From Hofstenia miamia (Eukaryota; Xenacoelomorpha; Acoela; Hofsteniidae), in NCBI GenBank assembly GCA_900660155.1, contig CABFPE010000342.1, forward strand, positions 371,054 to 435,053: DNA of 64,000 bases. The letters run 5' to 3'. Both the position numbers and the translations under genes were made by a program. Shown in pieces: positions 42,701-56,687 of this stretch (its first letter is position 1; each line of letters opens with the position of its first letter). The notes below the pieces were generated by a model that saw nothing but the letters and a program-made list of their open reading frames with translations, ran no database searches and was not told the DNA's origin.

Positions 42701-45700
42701 AATAAGCTTAACTTTTTATGAAAAAACACTATGTTAACAGTAAAAAATATAGTGATAGCACACTTAAAAAATGAAATGAAAATTGGATTGAACCTTTGCA
42801 CAGCCTCCAATACTGATTAGTTCAGTGGTGTGAGGATTTTAATAAGAACCGAAGGACTCAACATTTAATAATTATTTCGCAATGACTAGGGAAGAAAGAA
42901 ATATTTTATTACAGAGAAAATTCAAAGGAGAATTTAGAATGAAATAATCAATTGAATTGTAAAGCGGTTGCAAAACGCTTATCAGAATGACCTTGCGATG
43001 AACTATATTAAGAATTCTATTTACTGTACAAATATTCTTAAGAATTCGCAATAAATTGATGCAAGACAACCAACGTTTGAAATATATATAAACTCTCTCT
43101 CTCTTTGAAGCAAGCAATTGGTTTGAATTACAGTGCTTAATACCTCAATAAAAAGGTAATCTCGGTTATTCTTGATATAAGAACAAATGGCTGTAGAGAT
43201 TCAATTGAGCAGAGAGTATGAATCTATCCAATCGATACACATTCGAAAATATCGCAACAAATTTAATAAAAACATTCCTAATGGAAATACTATATAACAT
43301 AGTTATGCAAAATATCTATTTTTAGAAAAGGAAATGAAAGTTGTTTATACATTTCTAAATGGCACTCTTAAAAGTTAGTAGTTATTTTCAATTCTTGAAA
43401 GACGACATTTATTCCATGTTATTTCACTTACGGGACAAAGCTCAAATATGTAAACTACAAACCCAAATGAACATAAAAACGGCGGCCTAAGTGAAAATAG
43501 AAAAAAGGGCCAAGTTCAGGCTGACGAGAAGCAGAACCCACTGTAAAAAGTGTAACTGAATACAATTAATCAACGTGTCAACATGGAAATCATTATCCAA
43601 TAAGAGCAAAATCTGATTATTGTATGTTCTCAAAATTCATAGAATAATTTTAAAAAATCATTTGCATTGAAGGTATGCATGTTGTGTTTAGAAAATAAAT
43701 GACGATATAAAAATACATTAAATGCACTATTGCTCCAGTAATACTATAGGTGTGATAAAGGAATGTCATTGTAGGAAGTGGATTTCTCATATTCTTAAAA
43801 CCACACAATATTCAGGAAATGATGTAAATGAAGAAAGAAACAAAACGCATTTTCAAAGGTGTTTGATATTTCTTAAACGAACGAAGAAATAGAAAAGAGG
43901 TTAATTAACGAATCGTGTAACTAATTAACAATTGTAGCAGAAGAATCATTTGTTAATTAGCTTTCTGCATCAGTATAAATTATTCATGAGGACACTTCCC
44001 ATAAAGTAAATTAAGTTGATAAAACGATAAGGACGGGAAGAGATTTGAAGTAGGATATTGGAAGCACAGATTATGCCACAAATAGACAACATACGTCAGA
44101 GCAAACTTAGACACACTCGACTAAAATACTTTTCTTGGAACCGGGAGAAGCTCGTTCGCTTTTAAATAAATGTTAAAGAAACTAATTAGATGGGAATTTT
44201 ATGTATATATCGGGATACTATGATCGCAAGTAATGGTTGTATTCACAAGCTATCTTTGCATCAACTTTAGTGTCAATCGAGAAATGCTAAATTTATAAAT
44301 GCATGAGCAATCATTGACGAAACGCATTGATGGTAGTCAGAGTTGCCAAATTGGATGCACATAACCACACAAAATGTATGTGTCATTAGAAACCGCTTCA
44401 AAATTTCAGTCGTCTGTAGAATCAAATAAAATGAAGAATTATAAAATGAGTTTAGGAAATTCATTGTGGTAAGAATCAACGAGTTGATGGTAGAGAATTA
44501 ATTGTATGTAGCAAAGATGACGCCGGTGAAATGTTGAAACTTTCAAGAAACAAGTATTTGAAAGCTAAGAATTCCTTAGAATTATAAGGAGATGCAAAAT
44601 AAAAATTTCGAAAGGTTAAACGTAAAAGAGAAGGCAATAGATGAATATGTATTCTAAAGAACGAGTCAAAAGACTATGAGTTATATTCTCAGAAGAGGAA
44701 ATTCGTTGTAGGCAAAATTTAGAAAAATGCGTTAAAAGGAAATTTATTCCAAAGCTTTTATAGTTTCTTAATGCAAATATAGTTCTTTGAGAAAACTTTT
44801 CAACTCAGTTGACAACAATAGAAAATGAGTCAGATGAGGACATTGCTATTGATTTGCAAACTGTTAATTTACGATTCCATATCACATCATTCTACGCGAC
44901 AAAAATAATGCATTCGTAACGCAGTTGTGAATTTAAAATGGAAGTAAATTGTTTATCTCAAAAATGCTCTATGGATGCGTTATGCACAAAGGAAATGAAA
45001 TAAAGATACTTTGCCATTAAATATGTACATAATAGTTACACTAAAATTATTTTTTATAATAAATTAATAGCAGATCAATAGCTATTAGCAAAAGGGGAAA
45101 TATTTTTAGAAATTACGTGTACGTCTCCCATTGGACGATATTCACAGGCAGAGAATTAGTAAGAAATTTCGTGGAATATATCCGCGTGGAATTGTGAATG
45201 TCAGTAATGGGGCTAGTAAATCGAGAAAGAAGATTTAGTAGTCATAGCAACTGAAATTCGTCTCTGCTTTGGAAAAAGACTTCGATAATAAATGCGCTAT
45301 CCTCAAAGAAATAAATGTCCAGGGAGAACGGTGTAGTAGAACGCACTGCGAGTTCACCAGTATTGAAACATCAAAATAATGGACGCAAACCCCTTAGGGC
45401 AAAACTGTGGTGTAAGTAACATCACTGAATAAATTATATTCAAATTTATAATCAGACCTTGTTAAAAATTAAAGAATTTAACAGAAAGGATAAATGACGT
45501 TTTAGAAATGTTAAAGAAATAACCAATTTAACTATTAGTGGGTTGAGCAAATCTATACACGCAATCACATTTTATGAGCCAATAAACAATATTATCATAT
45601 AGAAATGTTATAAAAGGTGCGGAAAAGAAGGATCTGTATTTTACAATGTGCAAGAATAATAGAGTTTAATAACATAAAATCTTTCACAGAAAATAGGCAG

Positions 45701-45918
45701 CGGTTGTCTAAGGCGATTAATCAGAATGTATTTGCTTAAGTGAGGATTCCCATTCGGAACGCACATTTTATTCTAGTATTTTACATTAATACACTTCAAG
45801 GTTAATGGCGACTAAAATCTGATTTGTTTACTATTTTTAACAATTATATTTGACGTTCATGACGAAATCATTGGCTATTAGCCAGAACAGAATCATAATA
45901 ATATTCTTATACATCCAA
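39713..45918. other. Region with no recognised gene
   Basis: AT-rich sequence. Open frames (for example 39961-40215, 40820-41047, 42872-43117, 44273-44479) show no domain, no homology I recognise and no consistent splice context. No elements were identified. Confidence 0.5.
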
Positions 45919-45921
45919 TTA

Positions 45922-46146
45922 GGCCACGGTTAGACTAGTGATTGGTTTAAAAGTGATCTATCACATTTGAAAGAATTGCACGTCTAACCACCCGAGATAA
46001 TTAGCGATGTGACGATCACAAGGAAATCGAACGCGCACGATTTCTTCGTGATCGTTATATCGCTAATTATTTTGGGTGGTTAGACCTGCGATTCAATCAA
46101 AATGTGACAGGTCACTTTTGAAACAATCACTAGTGTAACCGTGGCC
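45922..46146. mobile_element. Foldback miniature element, PIF/Harbinger-like, TTA target duplication
   Basis: The whole 225 bp is one long imperfect palindrome, from GGCCACGGTTAGACTAGTGA to the complementary TCACTAGTGTAACCGTGGCC. The arms meet at a tiny loop near the aacgcgca sequence. TTA is present on both sides (45919-45921 and 46147-46149), as for PIF/Harbinger Tourist-type elements. The arms repeatedly carry 'ctaaccaccc'/'gggtggttag' and 'gatcac'/'gtgatc'. It would form a long hairpin if transcribed. Confidence 0.75.
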
Positions 46147-46941
46147 TTAGGCGCCTAACTTTAAAGATAGAAAAATATATTCAATCTCTATTCATTAACG
46201 ATCACTGAATCTCCATTTTGCTAGATAAAACGATATATCTCAGAGACATATACAGAGAGAAAGAGAGAGTGCTACACACTATTGTAGATTACGATGGTTA
46301 GTTATTCAAGTTCTCTACTTTAAGAAAAAAACTGAAAGCTAAAATTCATTTGATTTGACAAAGTGGTGTTGAGAGAATTTATATAGCTGTTCAAAACGAA
46401 ATTCGTGAAAAATATTTCACAGTGAATTATGGAANGTTAGACTAGTGATTGGTTTAAAAGTGATCTATCACATTTGAAAGAATTGCACGTCTAACCACCC
46501 GAGATAATTAGCGATGTGACGATCACAAGGAAATCGAACGCGCACGATTTCTTCGTGATCGTCATATCGCTAATTATTTTGGGTGGTTAGACCTGCGATT
46601 CAATCAAAATGTGACAGGTCACTTTTGAAACAATCACTAGTGTAACCGTGGCCTTAGGCGCCTAACTTTAAAGATAGAAAAATATATTCAATCTCTATTC
46701 ATTAACGATCACTGAATCTCCATTTTGCTAGATAAAACGATATATCTCAGAGACATATACAGAGAGAAAGAGAGAGTGCTACACACTATTGTAGATTACG
46801 ATGGTTAGTTATTCAAGTTCTCTACTTTAAGAAAAAAACTGAAAGCTAAAATTCATTTGATTTGACAAAGTGGTGTTGAGAGAATTTATATAGCTGTTCA
46901 AAACGAAATTCGTGAAAAATATTTCACAGTGAATTATGGAA
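45929..46941. repeat. 506-bp direct repeat around a single n (likely assembly artefact)
   Basis: 45929-46434 and 46436-46941 are the same apart from one T/C difference seen in the foldback arm (gatcgttatatc versus gatcgtcatatc). The first base of the second copy follows directly on the n at 46435. The second copy repeats most of the foldback element, so there is probably only one in the genome. Confidence 0.87.
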
Positions 46942-47434
46942 GAAAAGAGGAATGTAAAGTGAGCGCCATTTTGAGTATTAGAAATTAATTAAAGCAACAG
47001 TTACGTTTAGCTCTTGTCATTTATATAATAGAAAAGCACATTGGAAAATAAACGCATTGATATTAGAATTCTTTGTGGTAAACGTTCGTTGGACACGTGC
47101 AAATGTGATAAAGTAGTTACTCATTGGAGCTGACTCACGTCTGGCTTTGAGGAATAATTCACAAATGAAGTAGCGAAAAGGAATTTTATTTAATTTTAAA
47201 ACTAATGTTTTTGAATTGGAAACATGTCTTCATTTCAACTATAGCTGTCTGATTTGCATTCAAGTTCATTGATATCACAAAAATTAACATCAAGCTTATT
47301 GAAAGTTCACTACACTGTAGAATGTAATAAGATTTGAAATTGAATGTTTCCATTCGGTGTTTGCATAAATTACTCAGAAACGCTAAAAAGTCTATCAAAA
47401 TGTTAACCCTTAACCAGTGATGTACAGTTAAATA
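46942..47434. other. Spacer with no recognised feature
   Basis: AT-rich. An open frame at 47186-47398 on the minus strand has no recognisable domain. Confidence 0.5.
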
Positions 47435-47442
47435 GGCATGTG

Positions 47443-48091
47443 CAGGGTTTCCTAATATTGTATTGCAATATTATTGCTTCTGAGCAATAAATTATTGATA
47501 TTGCTCTCAGAAAAAAAACAATTATTGCAATAATTNAGTAATTATTAAATCAAGCAAAAACAAATTATTTACATTAAACAAAATGGATTTGTGCAATCAT
47601 TAGACTCCAGGGTTTCCTAATATTGTATTGCAATATTATTGCTTCTGAGCAATAAATTATTGATATTGCTCTCAGAAAAAAAACAATTATTGCAATAATT
47701 GTCAATTATTGTCTACATTAGGGTTTACAATGGATTCAACAGTGGAAATCGACCAATAGTCCTTGTTTACGAAGAGAAACAGATTCTCTTCCACAGTTAC
47801 AGGTTCTAAACGATGTCTTAGAGTTCCGAACACAAGTTTTGCCCTGCTGAAGAGTCTCTCGACGATATTCGATGTCGGCTTGATCCATTGTAGTTCGGCT
47901 TTACTCTTCTGTTGCGATAGACGGCATTGACTGCACTAGCAAGATTAACACTTTACTAGAGTGCATGTATTGTTAACACAATAAATTGAAAAACAATAAT
48001 AATTGTCAATAGCGCAAAGTCAGTCATTCAATAATTGTATTGTATTGTATTGCAATAGTTGAACCTTTCAATACAATTTTAGGACACCCTG
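47443..48091 (-). mobile_element. Internally deleted hAT element keeping the transposase C-terminus
   Basis: The left end is CAGGGTTTCCTAATATTG; the reverse complement of the right end is CAGGGTGTCCTAAAATTG. The target duplication ggcatgtg is exact (47435-47442 and 48092-48099). On the minus strand about 47720-47925 reads IKPTSNIVERLFSRAKLVFG then TLRHRLEPVTVEENLFLFVN and KDYW, the hAT C-terminal dimerisation domain. Everything N-terminal is missing, so it cannot move itself. The left end occurs twice (47443-47535 and 47608-47700) around the n at 47536. The piece 47537-47607 between them is foreign to this insertion site and probably misplaced. Confidence 0.88.
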
Positions 48092-48099
48092 GGCATGTG

Positions 48100-51000
48100 T
48101 GATGAACCTAATTTGCATCGAAACTTGATACAATCAGCAAGAATCAAATTGACTTTAAAATTGTATAGGTCTTGCAATGCTATTCAATTATTAGCAATAG
48201 AGAATTGATCTATCTACAAATTTCTTAGTGCAAATCATTTGGAGACATTCATCACAGATGATTACGAGCAAGCATCACCATCGTCTATTTGAAGTACATT
48301 GACAAAATCGCTGTTAAAACATCACGAAAGACTCTTTTTCCATCAGATCGGAGTTCAGCAATCAGCTCAAAATGTATTTAACGCAACCAATGTTGCCACG
48401 AAAAATGACCCTCATGTGTACCGGAGAAATAACAATTCTTCGTTTTCAATGTTACAAAAAAACTCGAAAGACCGTTTCTGTCAATACCCGCATCTGGTGT
48501 ACCTAGTAAACCGATGTGGTCGAACGTGAAAGACTTACGTCAGAAAATTAGAGAATTTGTTATTCTTAGATGAAAATTTGCAAAAATTTACAGTTGCATC
48601 TGTCCAATTTTTACAACATAATTCGATTCAAGGTCAAAAATTGAATGAAAATTAATTAATTTGAAAAACAGGCGCAATGCACATCCTGACATTTAAATAT
48701 ATTTTACAGAAAATCTAATATATTTTGTGAAAAATTAAAAAATGTATGGGCATAAGAATGTAAAATAAAACAGTAAACAACGAGTAGATCTTTTCCGTAT
48801 CACAAAAGTAATATTCTAAATCATTTTATGTTCATAAATTATCTCAGGTTTACTATAGAAAAAAGAATTACAAAGATGTAGTCCTAAAATTTGCAAAGGA
48901 TATACGTTAATTACCAATTCAAAATCAAGGTACACGAGACATATATTTAAACAAACTTTATATTTTTCTGTGGTTATACGTTAGGACATCATTTTAAGTG
49001 GAAGTATCCAGCCTTGGAGATTAAAATTATATTCGTAATATAATAGCTGCTAAATATAAATATACATTACTGACTAATAAATTAAAATCCCATTAAAATT
49101 TCTCGCAGGTTATAAGCTTTGCTTGCTAAAAACGACAGTGGGTATTGAGTATGTTAAGCTTGAACATAGCTTGTAAGCAAAAATTGATGTGCATGAGGAA
49201 CAAACATTGAAAAAATATTGCCATTGCAACAAAGTAATACGTTTCCAATGTTTGTTCAGAAAAAAATGCTCATTATAAGCAAAGTAGCTATAAAGGAATT
49301 TTTTAATGAAATTTGACGAGCCCAAATAATTTACTTTCTATAACCGGTTTCTGCTATACTAGATTCTCGCAATATATGGATTATACTGTATTAGTAAATG
49401 AACGCCAAATTTCACTAAAACTGTTGATTCAATTTGTATTAAAGGCATCATTGTAAGTTCACATTCCTAATTAAAAATTTTCTTTATGCACTATTTTAGA
49501 AAAAAATAAAAAGAAATATGCTACATTGGTTGAAATTCAAATTAAAAATGTAAGATTAAAGACTTATATTTGAAGGAAATAATAGAATTAGATATAGCCA
49601 TGAGAATGGTATTGGAAGACGGAAGAAGAAGACCATAAGCTAATTTCAATGGTTGAGATTAGATAATTCAACCGGTATTATAAGTTACTTGGTAATATAA
49701 TCCATGCGTCTCCACAAATCTAGCAACCATTTATAAATATCATATGTCCTGTCATAACCTCCAATAAAATGCGAGATACGGACACTCACATTTTCGCTTC
49801 ATGCGTGTCATTTTGATTCTAAAGCGGATTGTATATTTGTTTTATTTAATCGTGACATCGATGCAAATTTTGATAATACTTTAGATAAAGATGAATGAGA
49901 AATATTATGTTTATTTTAGGAGTTGTTTCTAGAACGTTCAATCTTAGAATGACTACACCAGGAATTTCTCAATGGTTGTGAAACTTTCATTAAATTCACG
50001 GATGATATTGAAAAGAATTATTATTATTATGAGTATATAAATAGATTCAGTGTTGATATTTTCGTAGCAGACAAATACTAACTAACAATTGATTTGATTT
50101 ATATAACAATTAGCCCATTCGATTTGTCAAAAAGGGAGCATGTAAAATAAAATGGCTGTTGAATTATTGATGGGGCAGATGTAAAATAAATGATTAAATG
50201 CACAGGAGATGGAAATAGTTCAATCGATTCGAATTGCGCTACACAGCAACACACTACGTCACTGGCATGCCGATCTGTGCTTAATGTTTGAACTGATTAT
50301 CACAAAAATAACTGCCACGTGGCCACTGAACTTTACCAACAAATTGATTGCTGTTAATACACAATAAATTATTTAAAATAGATTTTGAACAAATGATTTG
50401 GCAGCAAAAATCAACCTTAGATGATCTATATGGTTAACTATTAAAATTGACACCATTTAATATAAGTATTTGTCATAAACTAGTTACTGCACGTTTGAAT
50501 AAATTGTAAATTCTCGTTTCAACATGAAATTTTACTTAAATAGGAACTATATAAGTTACGTAATATTGATGAAAAATATTGGCCAAAGATGATTATAATA
50601 TTTTCAAAATATCTACCCCCAATGAAAAAACAAAAAAAAACATTCAAAGAGATTAATGAGCTTCACTATTGGAAGGATGGAATTCAGCAGAGGAGAACTA
50701 TAGAAATATTATTTTCAACTATATTTCAGAAGAACAGATCTTTTCAATTGTATTTCAACACTAGAATATAGTCATTCATTGATGATGATTAGAAAAGATT
50801 GTTTCAAATGCAATTATAATGCAAGAATTCCAAAACATGCAGCACACTGAGCCAACATCTTAAGGCTTGGACAAATAAACCGAATAAACAGATGTACGGA
50901 GACATATTTAACAATGTTTTAAGTTCTGCTGTTGAAAATGAAGCAGTTAAGAGCAATTCACTACTCAAACAGAGCAATCAATTGAAAGAACCATCTATCA

Positions 51001-54000
51001 TATGGAAGAAAAATAATGTTATACAAATGAGAGCAATATACAGTAGCTATATCATCGAGTGCAACAAATTAATAAAGCTTGATCACATAGATAAGATATT
51101 TGAAATACAATCCGAACCTAAAAATTTCTGATGGTGACATTAAAATTTCTTTAAAAATGAAATTATCTCCCTGTGCGAAGCGTTTATATGATATTTCTCA
51201 ATCAAATTCTTCAATTGCAGAGTAACCAGCTAGGACTTTCATGTATCAATCTCGTTTGTCAATTATGAATATTCGGATTCAAAAAAAAATCAATTCACAA
51301 GGCCCTACATCTAAGGTAATCAAATCAGTAGCATGAGTGCAAGTAAAAATTGAAAACTTTTTAATTATCAGCTTAATTCACTGTCAGTACATGATTTGAA
51401 GGCAATCAATCAATGCAACTTTAGGATTGACAGTGACATTAAAATATGAACGAGTACCATTCGCAAAATCTTAGTTCATTCTAATGAGACATTTCCAAAA
51501 ACGAAGCTGTTTGGTAAATCATCGGCTTTCTGCAACTTGCTTTAGATCAAAGACTTTTATAGCAGATGATAAAATTGGAATAACTGAACAAAGCATTAAA
51601 CGTAAAACAATTCAGTAGAGAATTGTAATAAACATTGGCAAATATGCAAAAGGGGACTATAAATCCCTGTGTAAATCATATTGCATGAATATATTCAGAT
51701 TAAATGAATTGAGGCATTGAAGCGTGCTATCTTTTCACATGTTTTCTGTAAACAGCTAACTGCTGAAAGCAGAATATAGAAAATTTAGATTGAACATCCA
51801 GTACAAATATATTACATTCTTAATTATTTTCCTTTTCAAATGTTTCACAATACACTGAAGCGGTGGATCACAATAATTTATGTTTGTTGCAATTCAAAGT
51901 CAAAATCCTTGATATATTTGAATAAAAATTATTCATGCATACATTTTAAACTATACATACAAGCGATGAAACAATGACAAATTTCGTTTTTAGAAAGACA
52001 ACATGAATTTTTTACACTGCTGAGCTATTTTAAAATTTGACATAAACACCATAAGACATTGACAGAACGTCAAATTTCTTGTCAAGTAGGGATACCTGCA
52101 ATGAAGTAATGCACTTAATGGGAAATAATAATTTGCAATTGCTGATGCGTAACTTATTTTGTTAATAAATCAAATGAAGGATACTTGTTTAAGAAAAATA
52201 GGTTGAAAAAATGATATTACTAAATGCATCTATAAAGTAGTAGGGTATATGTATATTATCATAAATGATTAATGCTTAGTAAAATATTTGGCAAAAATAA
52301 TTATTTTCTGTAAGTTGGCTAATTATCAGCACCTAATTGCTAATGACACACTGCTTAAGCAAAGGCATTAGGAAATGTACTAAAATTGAATCAAAGATAA
52401 CAGATTTACTACAGAAAACGTCTGCACAATATTAGCAACAAAACCTAATTGTATTTAACAACTCCATGAAAGTTGTAAGCCTTAAAAATATAGTGATGGA
52501 AAGTGCATTAAAGGGCAATATACATAAACTAATCAAATTTAAATTTTAAATCAGATTGCGCTTGTTAATTAAAAGATAAAATAACGAATCTCACAATATT
52601 GGCTATAATGTCAAGCTACACATCTTCAAGCAATGAGGCAATCCTTGAATTGAATTTATTTTAACTTTACCCAAGAGTACTTCACAAATAAAGAACATAT
52701 CTTAGAGTGAATAGTTAATCAAAAGAACATACATTATGAGATTGCTTTTCGTTGCAAAGAGGCTTGGAATCAATAAGCTTAGGCTTTGCTCTGACTTGAT
52801 AGCATAATTTGTCTAGAGATATTTGGCCTCTCTGGAAGGCTGTAGACGTAGGTGTAACGGCAGGTGAACTAAACAACTAATTCAAAATCCTTAGTGGAAC
52901 AATATTCATACTTAACAAAATCGTAACGTGTATGTCTTGAAGGAGACATTTTCTGTGAGGATTTGATGTGATATTTAGAATTTTGACAATTTGGGGGCTG
53001 TAACCCCATCAACATAATCTACTTCCTGCCTGCGTCCAAACTAAAACATTTTAAAAACGTAAGCACAACGTTTGATTTTTTAGAGGAAAAGCACTATTCG
53101 AATCCTTAGTTGAATATAAAATAGTGAAAACATCGATTGAAGTTATTTCAATGTTTTTTTATACACATTAAATAAAAATCTCCTAGTCTATTATCTTTAG
53201 TTTCAATTACTGAACTACAGATTTAGTAAAATTATAAATTTTGAAAATTTTTACAACTTTGACAAGATCCGAGTTATTAAATAATGCTTTTCACAATTTA
53301 AAAATTACCTAAAATTAAGAAGAGTCAGAAACTTTAGCAATTATGAATGAAAATTTTCAAGCAAATTATAATTTCTGGTGAATCTTCAATTTGGATTATT
53401 GTACAAACCTGGATTTTAACATTAGAAACTGCCGAAAACAACAATGAAATGATTTACGTTTACTCTAAAATGTATTTGACTGCGATATTTAATCCACGTC
53501 TTTATGCCAGTAGAATATATCGTAGAGTGTAATAGATTTCACGGCAAGAATCTTCCATTGACATTGTCCCATTACGTATTGCACATTGCAATCATTAAAT
53601 TTCGCTAGTGAATTATAAAATGAATCAGTTACACATTGTCGTAGAAAGTAAAGCATGTATACACACGCAAATCAAATAGCGCAAAATGTCAATAGACAAC
53701 ACACAGCGCAACGTTCACTATAGTATGAAAATATTGGCTGGCTATTTCACCAGAGACCATGCATAGGCTTCACGTCATAATAAACAGCGGACGCTAAATT
53801 GATTCCGTAATGCTTTAGCCATCTGCGGTTCTCCAATGCATGCAGTGCTCCTGCTTACGAATAAAATAAGAATTAATTCCGTGTTTTGGATGAGACGGCG
53901 CTCTCCTCTCTAAATAAAATGCACTGAATGTTATTTAATTCGAAATATATTATTTTCCTTACCTTAAATTATTGTACATTAAACGATATATTTCCACTAT

Positions 54001-56679
54001 CTACTAATTACATTTCACAACAATGTGCATTACAACATGGCCAGGCGAAAGCACTTAAATAAACTTATGATGGATTAAGATTATAGTTAAATTTAAGCAA
54101 AGCACTTATTTCCATGTAACTGAAAATTAATCACTTATACAGTGCATGTATGTATATATCAAATTTAACCTGTGCATGTAGCATATAATACACATTAATT
54201 AGTTCAATTTAATTTGAGATAATTAAGCATTGAAAGAAATTTTGTGTTAACGACAAATTTAATCATTTTTTCTTGATTAATTTGAATTAAAAGCCGGGAA
54301 CACGATGAAGAAAAATTTAGGTAAAATCTGAAACATGAAGTACAACGTTACGCAAATATCAGCATGAACAAAAATAAATGTTACAAGAACGCCATCTACT
54401 GTTAGGAATTATTAGCAATTATAAATCGTGCTTAAAATATAGTAGTCTCTGCTAATAGCATAGTACATTTAGAGTGGCCTACCTGGATTTTTAATTATTA
54501 AAATAATGACTTTTTCTACTTTGAGGTGTCACGAAAATGTAATTTATATTACACAAATCTATTTTCATTTAATAATGTTCAACATTCATTTATTGCTCAA
54601 AATGATTCATAAATTCAACAATTTATATATGTAAATTCAAAGTCCAACGCATTATTGACTTAAGAACTTGAATGTCAATATGACATTGAGATTTTTTAAT
54701 TTAGCTGAAATGCTAATTCAAATTTTAGCTCTCAATCTTTAAAAAAATTAATATATAATTTTTGTGGTATTGGCTGAATGCAGGGGGGGATTAAAAATTT
54801 CTCTTTGAAGGTACTGAAACTACAAAACATAAATTTTGCTTAATATTTTTCATTCTAGATTTACTAAATTTTGGTTCCTCATATATTTCTCTACATGTTA
54901 TGATAACAATTTTAAAGGTCTTGATGATCTTCTAGTTCAGACTCTCTACTATTGCGTTTGAGTTTCTTAGAATTCGTTTAGAAATACGTTAATTTGTCTA
55001 ATGTAACATTCTATTTTTATATATACATGCATCTATTTCTGATCCCGTACAAAATTTAGTGTGTTAAAATCTGTAATATTAATCAAAAGGAATCCTTAAT
55101 GGAGATATTATAGACATATTTTAGTTGAACAAGCATACCATGATATCGAATGTAAAATCAAAATGGTCCCACTCTCAGTTGAATTGAAAAATTGATCCCG
55201 GTCTTGTACTATCTCATGTTGCGGATGTGGACCTGGTATCAGCATTGGTCAATTTCCCCAGGACGCTTTTGACTATACCACCATCATTGTTTTGCGAAAT
55301 CTTCAGAGAGAAAAAAAGACATTAATACATAGAATATTAATTTTAATGAATTATTTTAAATTAACACTGCTGGTTGTTCAATCTTTAGCATTAATTTTTT
55401 CTGTAACATTTAACAATTACAATTTCAAATTATTTTGTTAGGTATAGCTACACTTGATTTAGTTTCCTCAAGGGGCTGCAGTCCCACAGTCCCCCTTAAT
55501 TCCGCTACTGGTTGAGTGGGTAAACGAATACATGGTTTAGGATACACCTTACCACTACTAAAAATCCTGCACTTTTTACTAGCTGTGCAAAATCTACAGA
55601 TGATATATTAAGCATGCTTTTCTTATTGTGATTCAACCCATCCACCTCTGCTGCACCTACCCTTAAGAAAATTTCCCACCTTATTAAATATTTCATTATA
55701 TTTTTTTATAACTGATTATGTCTTACACTTTGAAAATTTTCGAATTTTGTGTTGGACCATAAGAACTATATGAAGCAAATATTCTGTTAATATAATATAT
55801 TTATAATCAGTTATATTGTGGTTATCCTTGATCTCAAACAACCTTGATGAAAATTCAATCGAGTTTGCATCATTAATCGAAGTATAATATTAAAATATTT
55901 TGTCTAAAATATTTAAGAAATTTTGAGTTGAGTCGCTTTTATATAATAGTAGGTACACAATATAAATCATTTAGATTTGCCTAAATTCAAATGTGTCAAC
56001 AAACAATTTTCTGAAGAATGTAAACATATTTATTCCAAAATTCATTTAGAAATATATTCACCGTACTTCGCAAATTTTTGCAATGGCATCAAATTTCTGA
56101 ACATTTCAAATTGATAGTACTCATATGTAGAATATTTGTGCATCATAATCGAATCCAGTTAGATAAGGTGGAGCAAATCCTTCCTCCCCATGTCTGAGAA
56201 GCTAAAAAATCTCAAAGTCGAATGGGGTTAAAGTAGATTTAACAACATTATAATATAACTAGGTAAAATTTCTGCGTTGATCGATGTTTATTTCTATATA
56301 TGTTACGAAATTGAAACAATCTTTAGCTACATGTGCAAGAAATTTTTCTAAGCAATGTTTGACAAATCCAATGCTGATTTATGATCTATAATTATCAATT
56401 ATGTGGTTGATGTTATTCAATCATTTTGCAAATATTTTTTACAATGTGTGATGGTTTCTATAAAAATATTTAATTGCTTTTAACTCACTAACTAATAAAA
56501 TCCGAAAGAAACATACGATAAAGAATTTTAACCTCTTTCATGTTTGCTTTTAATTCATGTCCGGACGACCTCTGACTTTGCTCACATGAACACACCTAAA
56601 CGGAAATTGAGGGGTCTATTTAGTGAAAACAAAATAGTTGTGGTTCGTTGGTGCTGCTATATGATTAAATCACCTATTA
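48100..56679. other. Region with no recognised gene
   Basis: 8.6 kb of AT-rich sequence. Chance-looking open frames lie at 48299-48529, 50589-50771, 50892-51131, 53347-53532 and 55505-55696. Short G-rich stretches at 52990-53035, 54781-54790 and 55470-55511 (the last ending ccttaattccgctactgg) resemble single ends of hAT-like miniature elements, without convincing partners. 53700-53900 is less AT-rich than average and could be regulatory or an untranslated exon; nothing in it decides. Confidence 0.45.
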
Positions 56680-56687
56680 TGTGAATA

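Noticed and set aside
45929-46941. A genuine tandem pair of foldback elements
   Set aside because: The second copy begins exactly at an n and repeats flanking DNA too, so an assembly artefact is the simpler explanation.
54781-55511. Possible hAT element between caggggggg and ccgctactg
   Set aside because: The two ends do not pair as inverted repeats and the flanks differ; at most one end of a decayed element.
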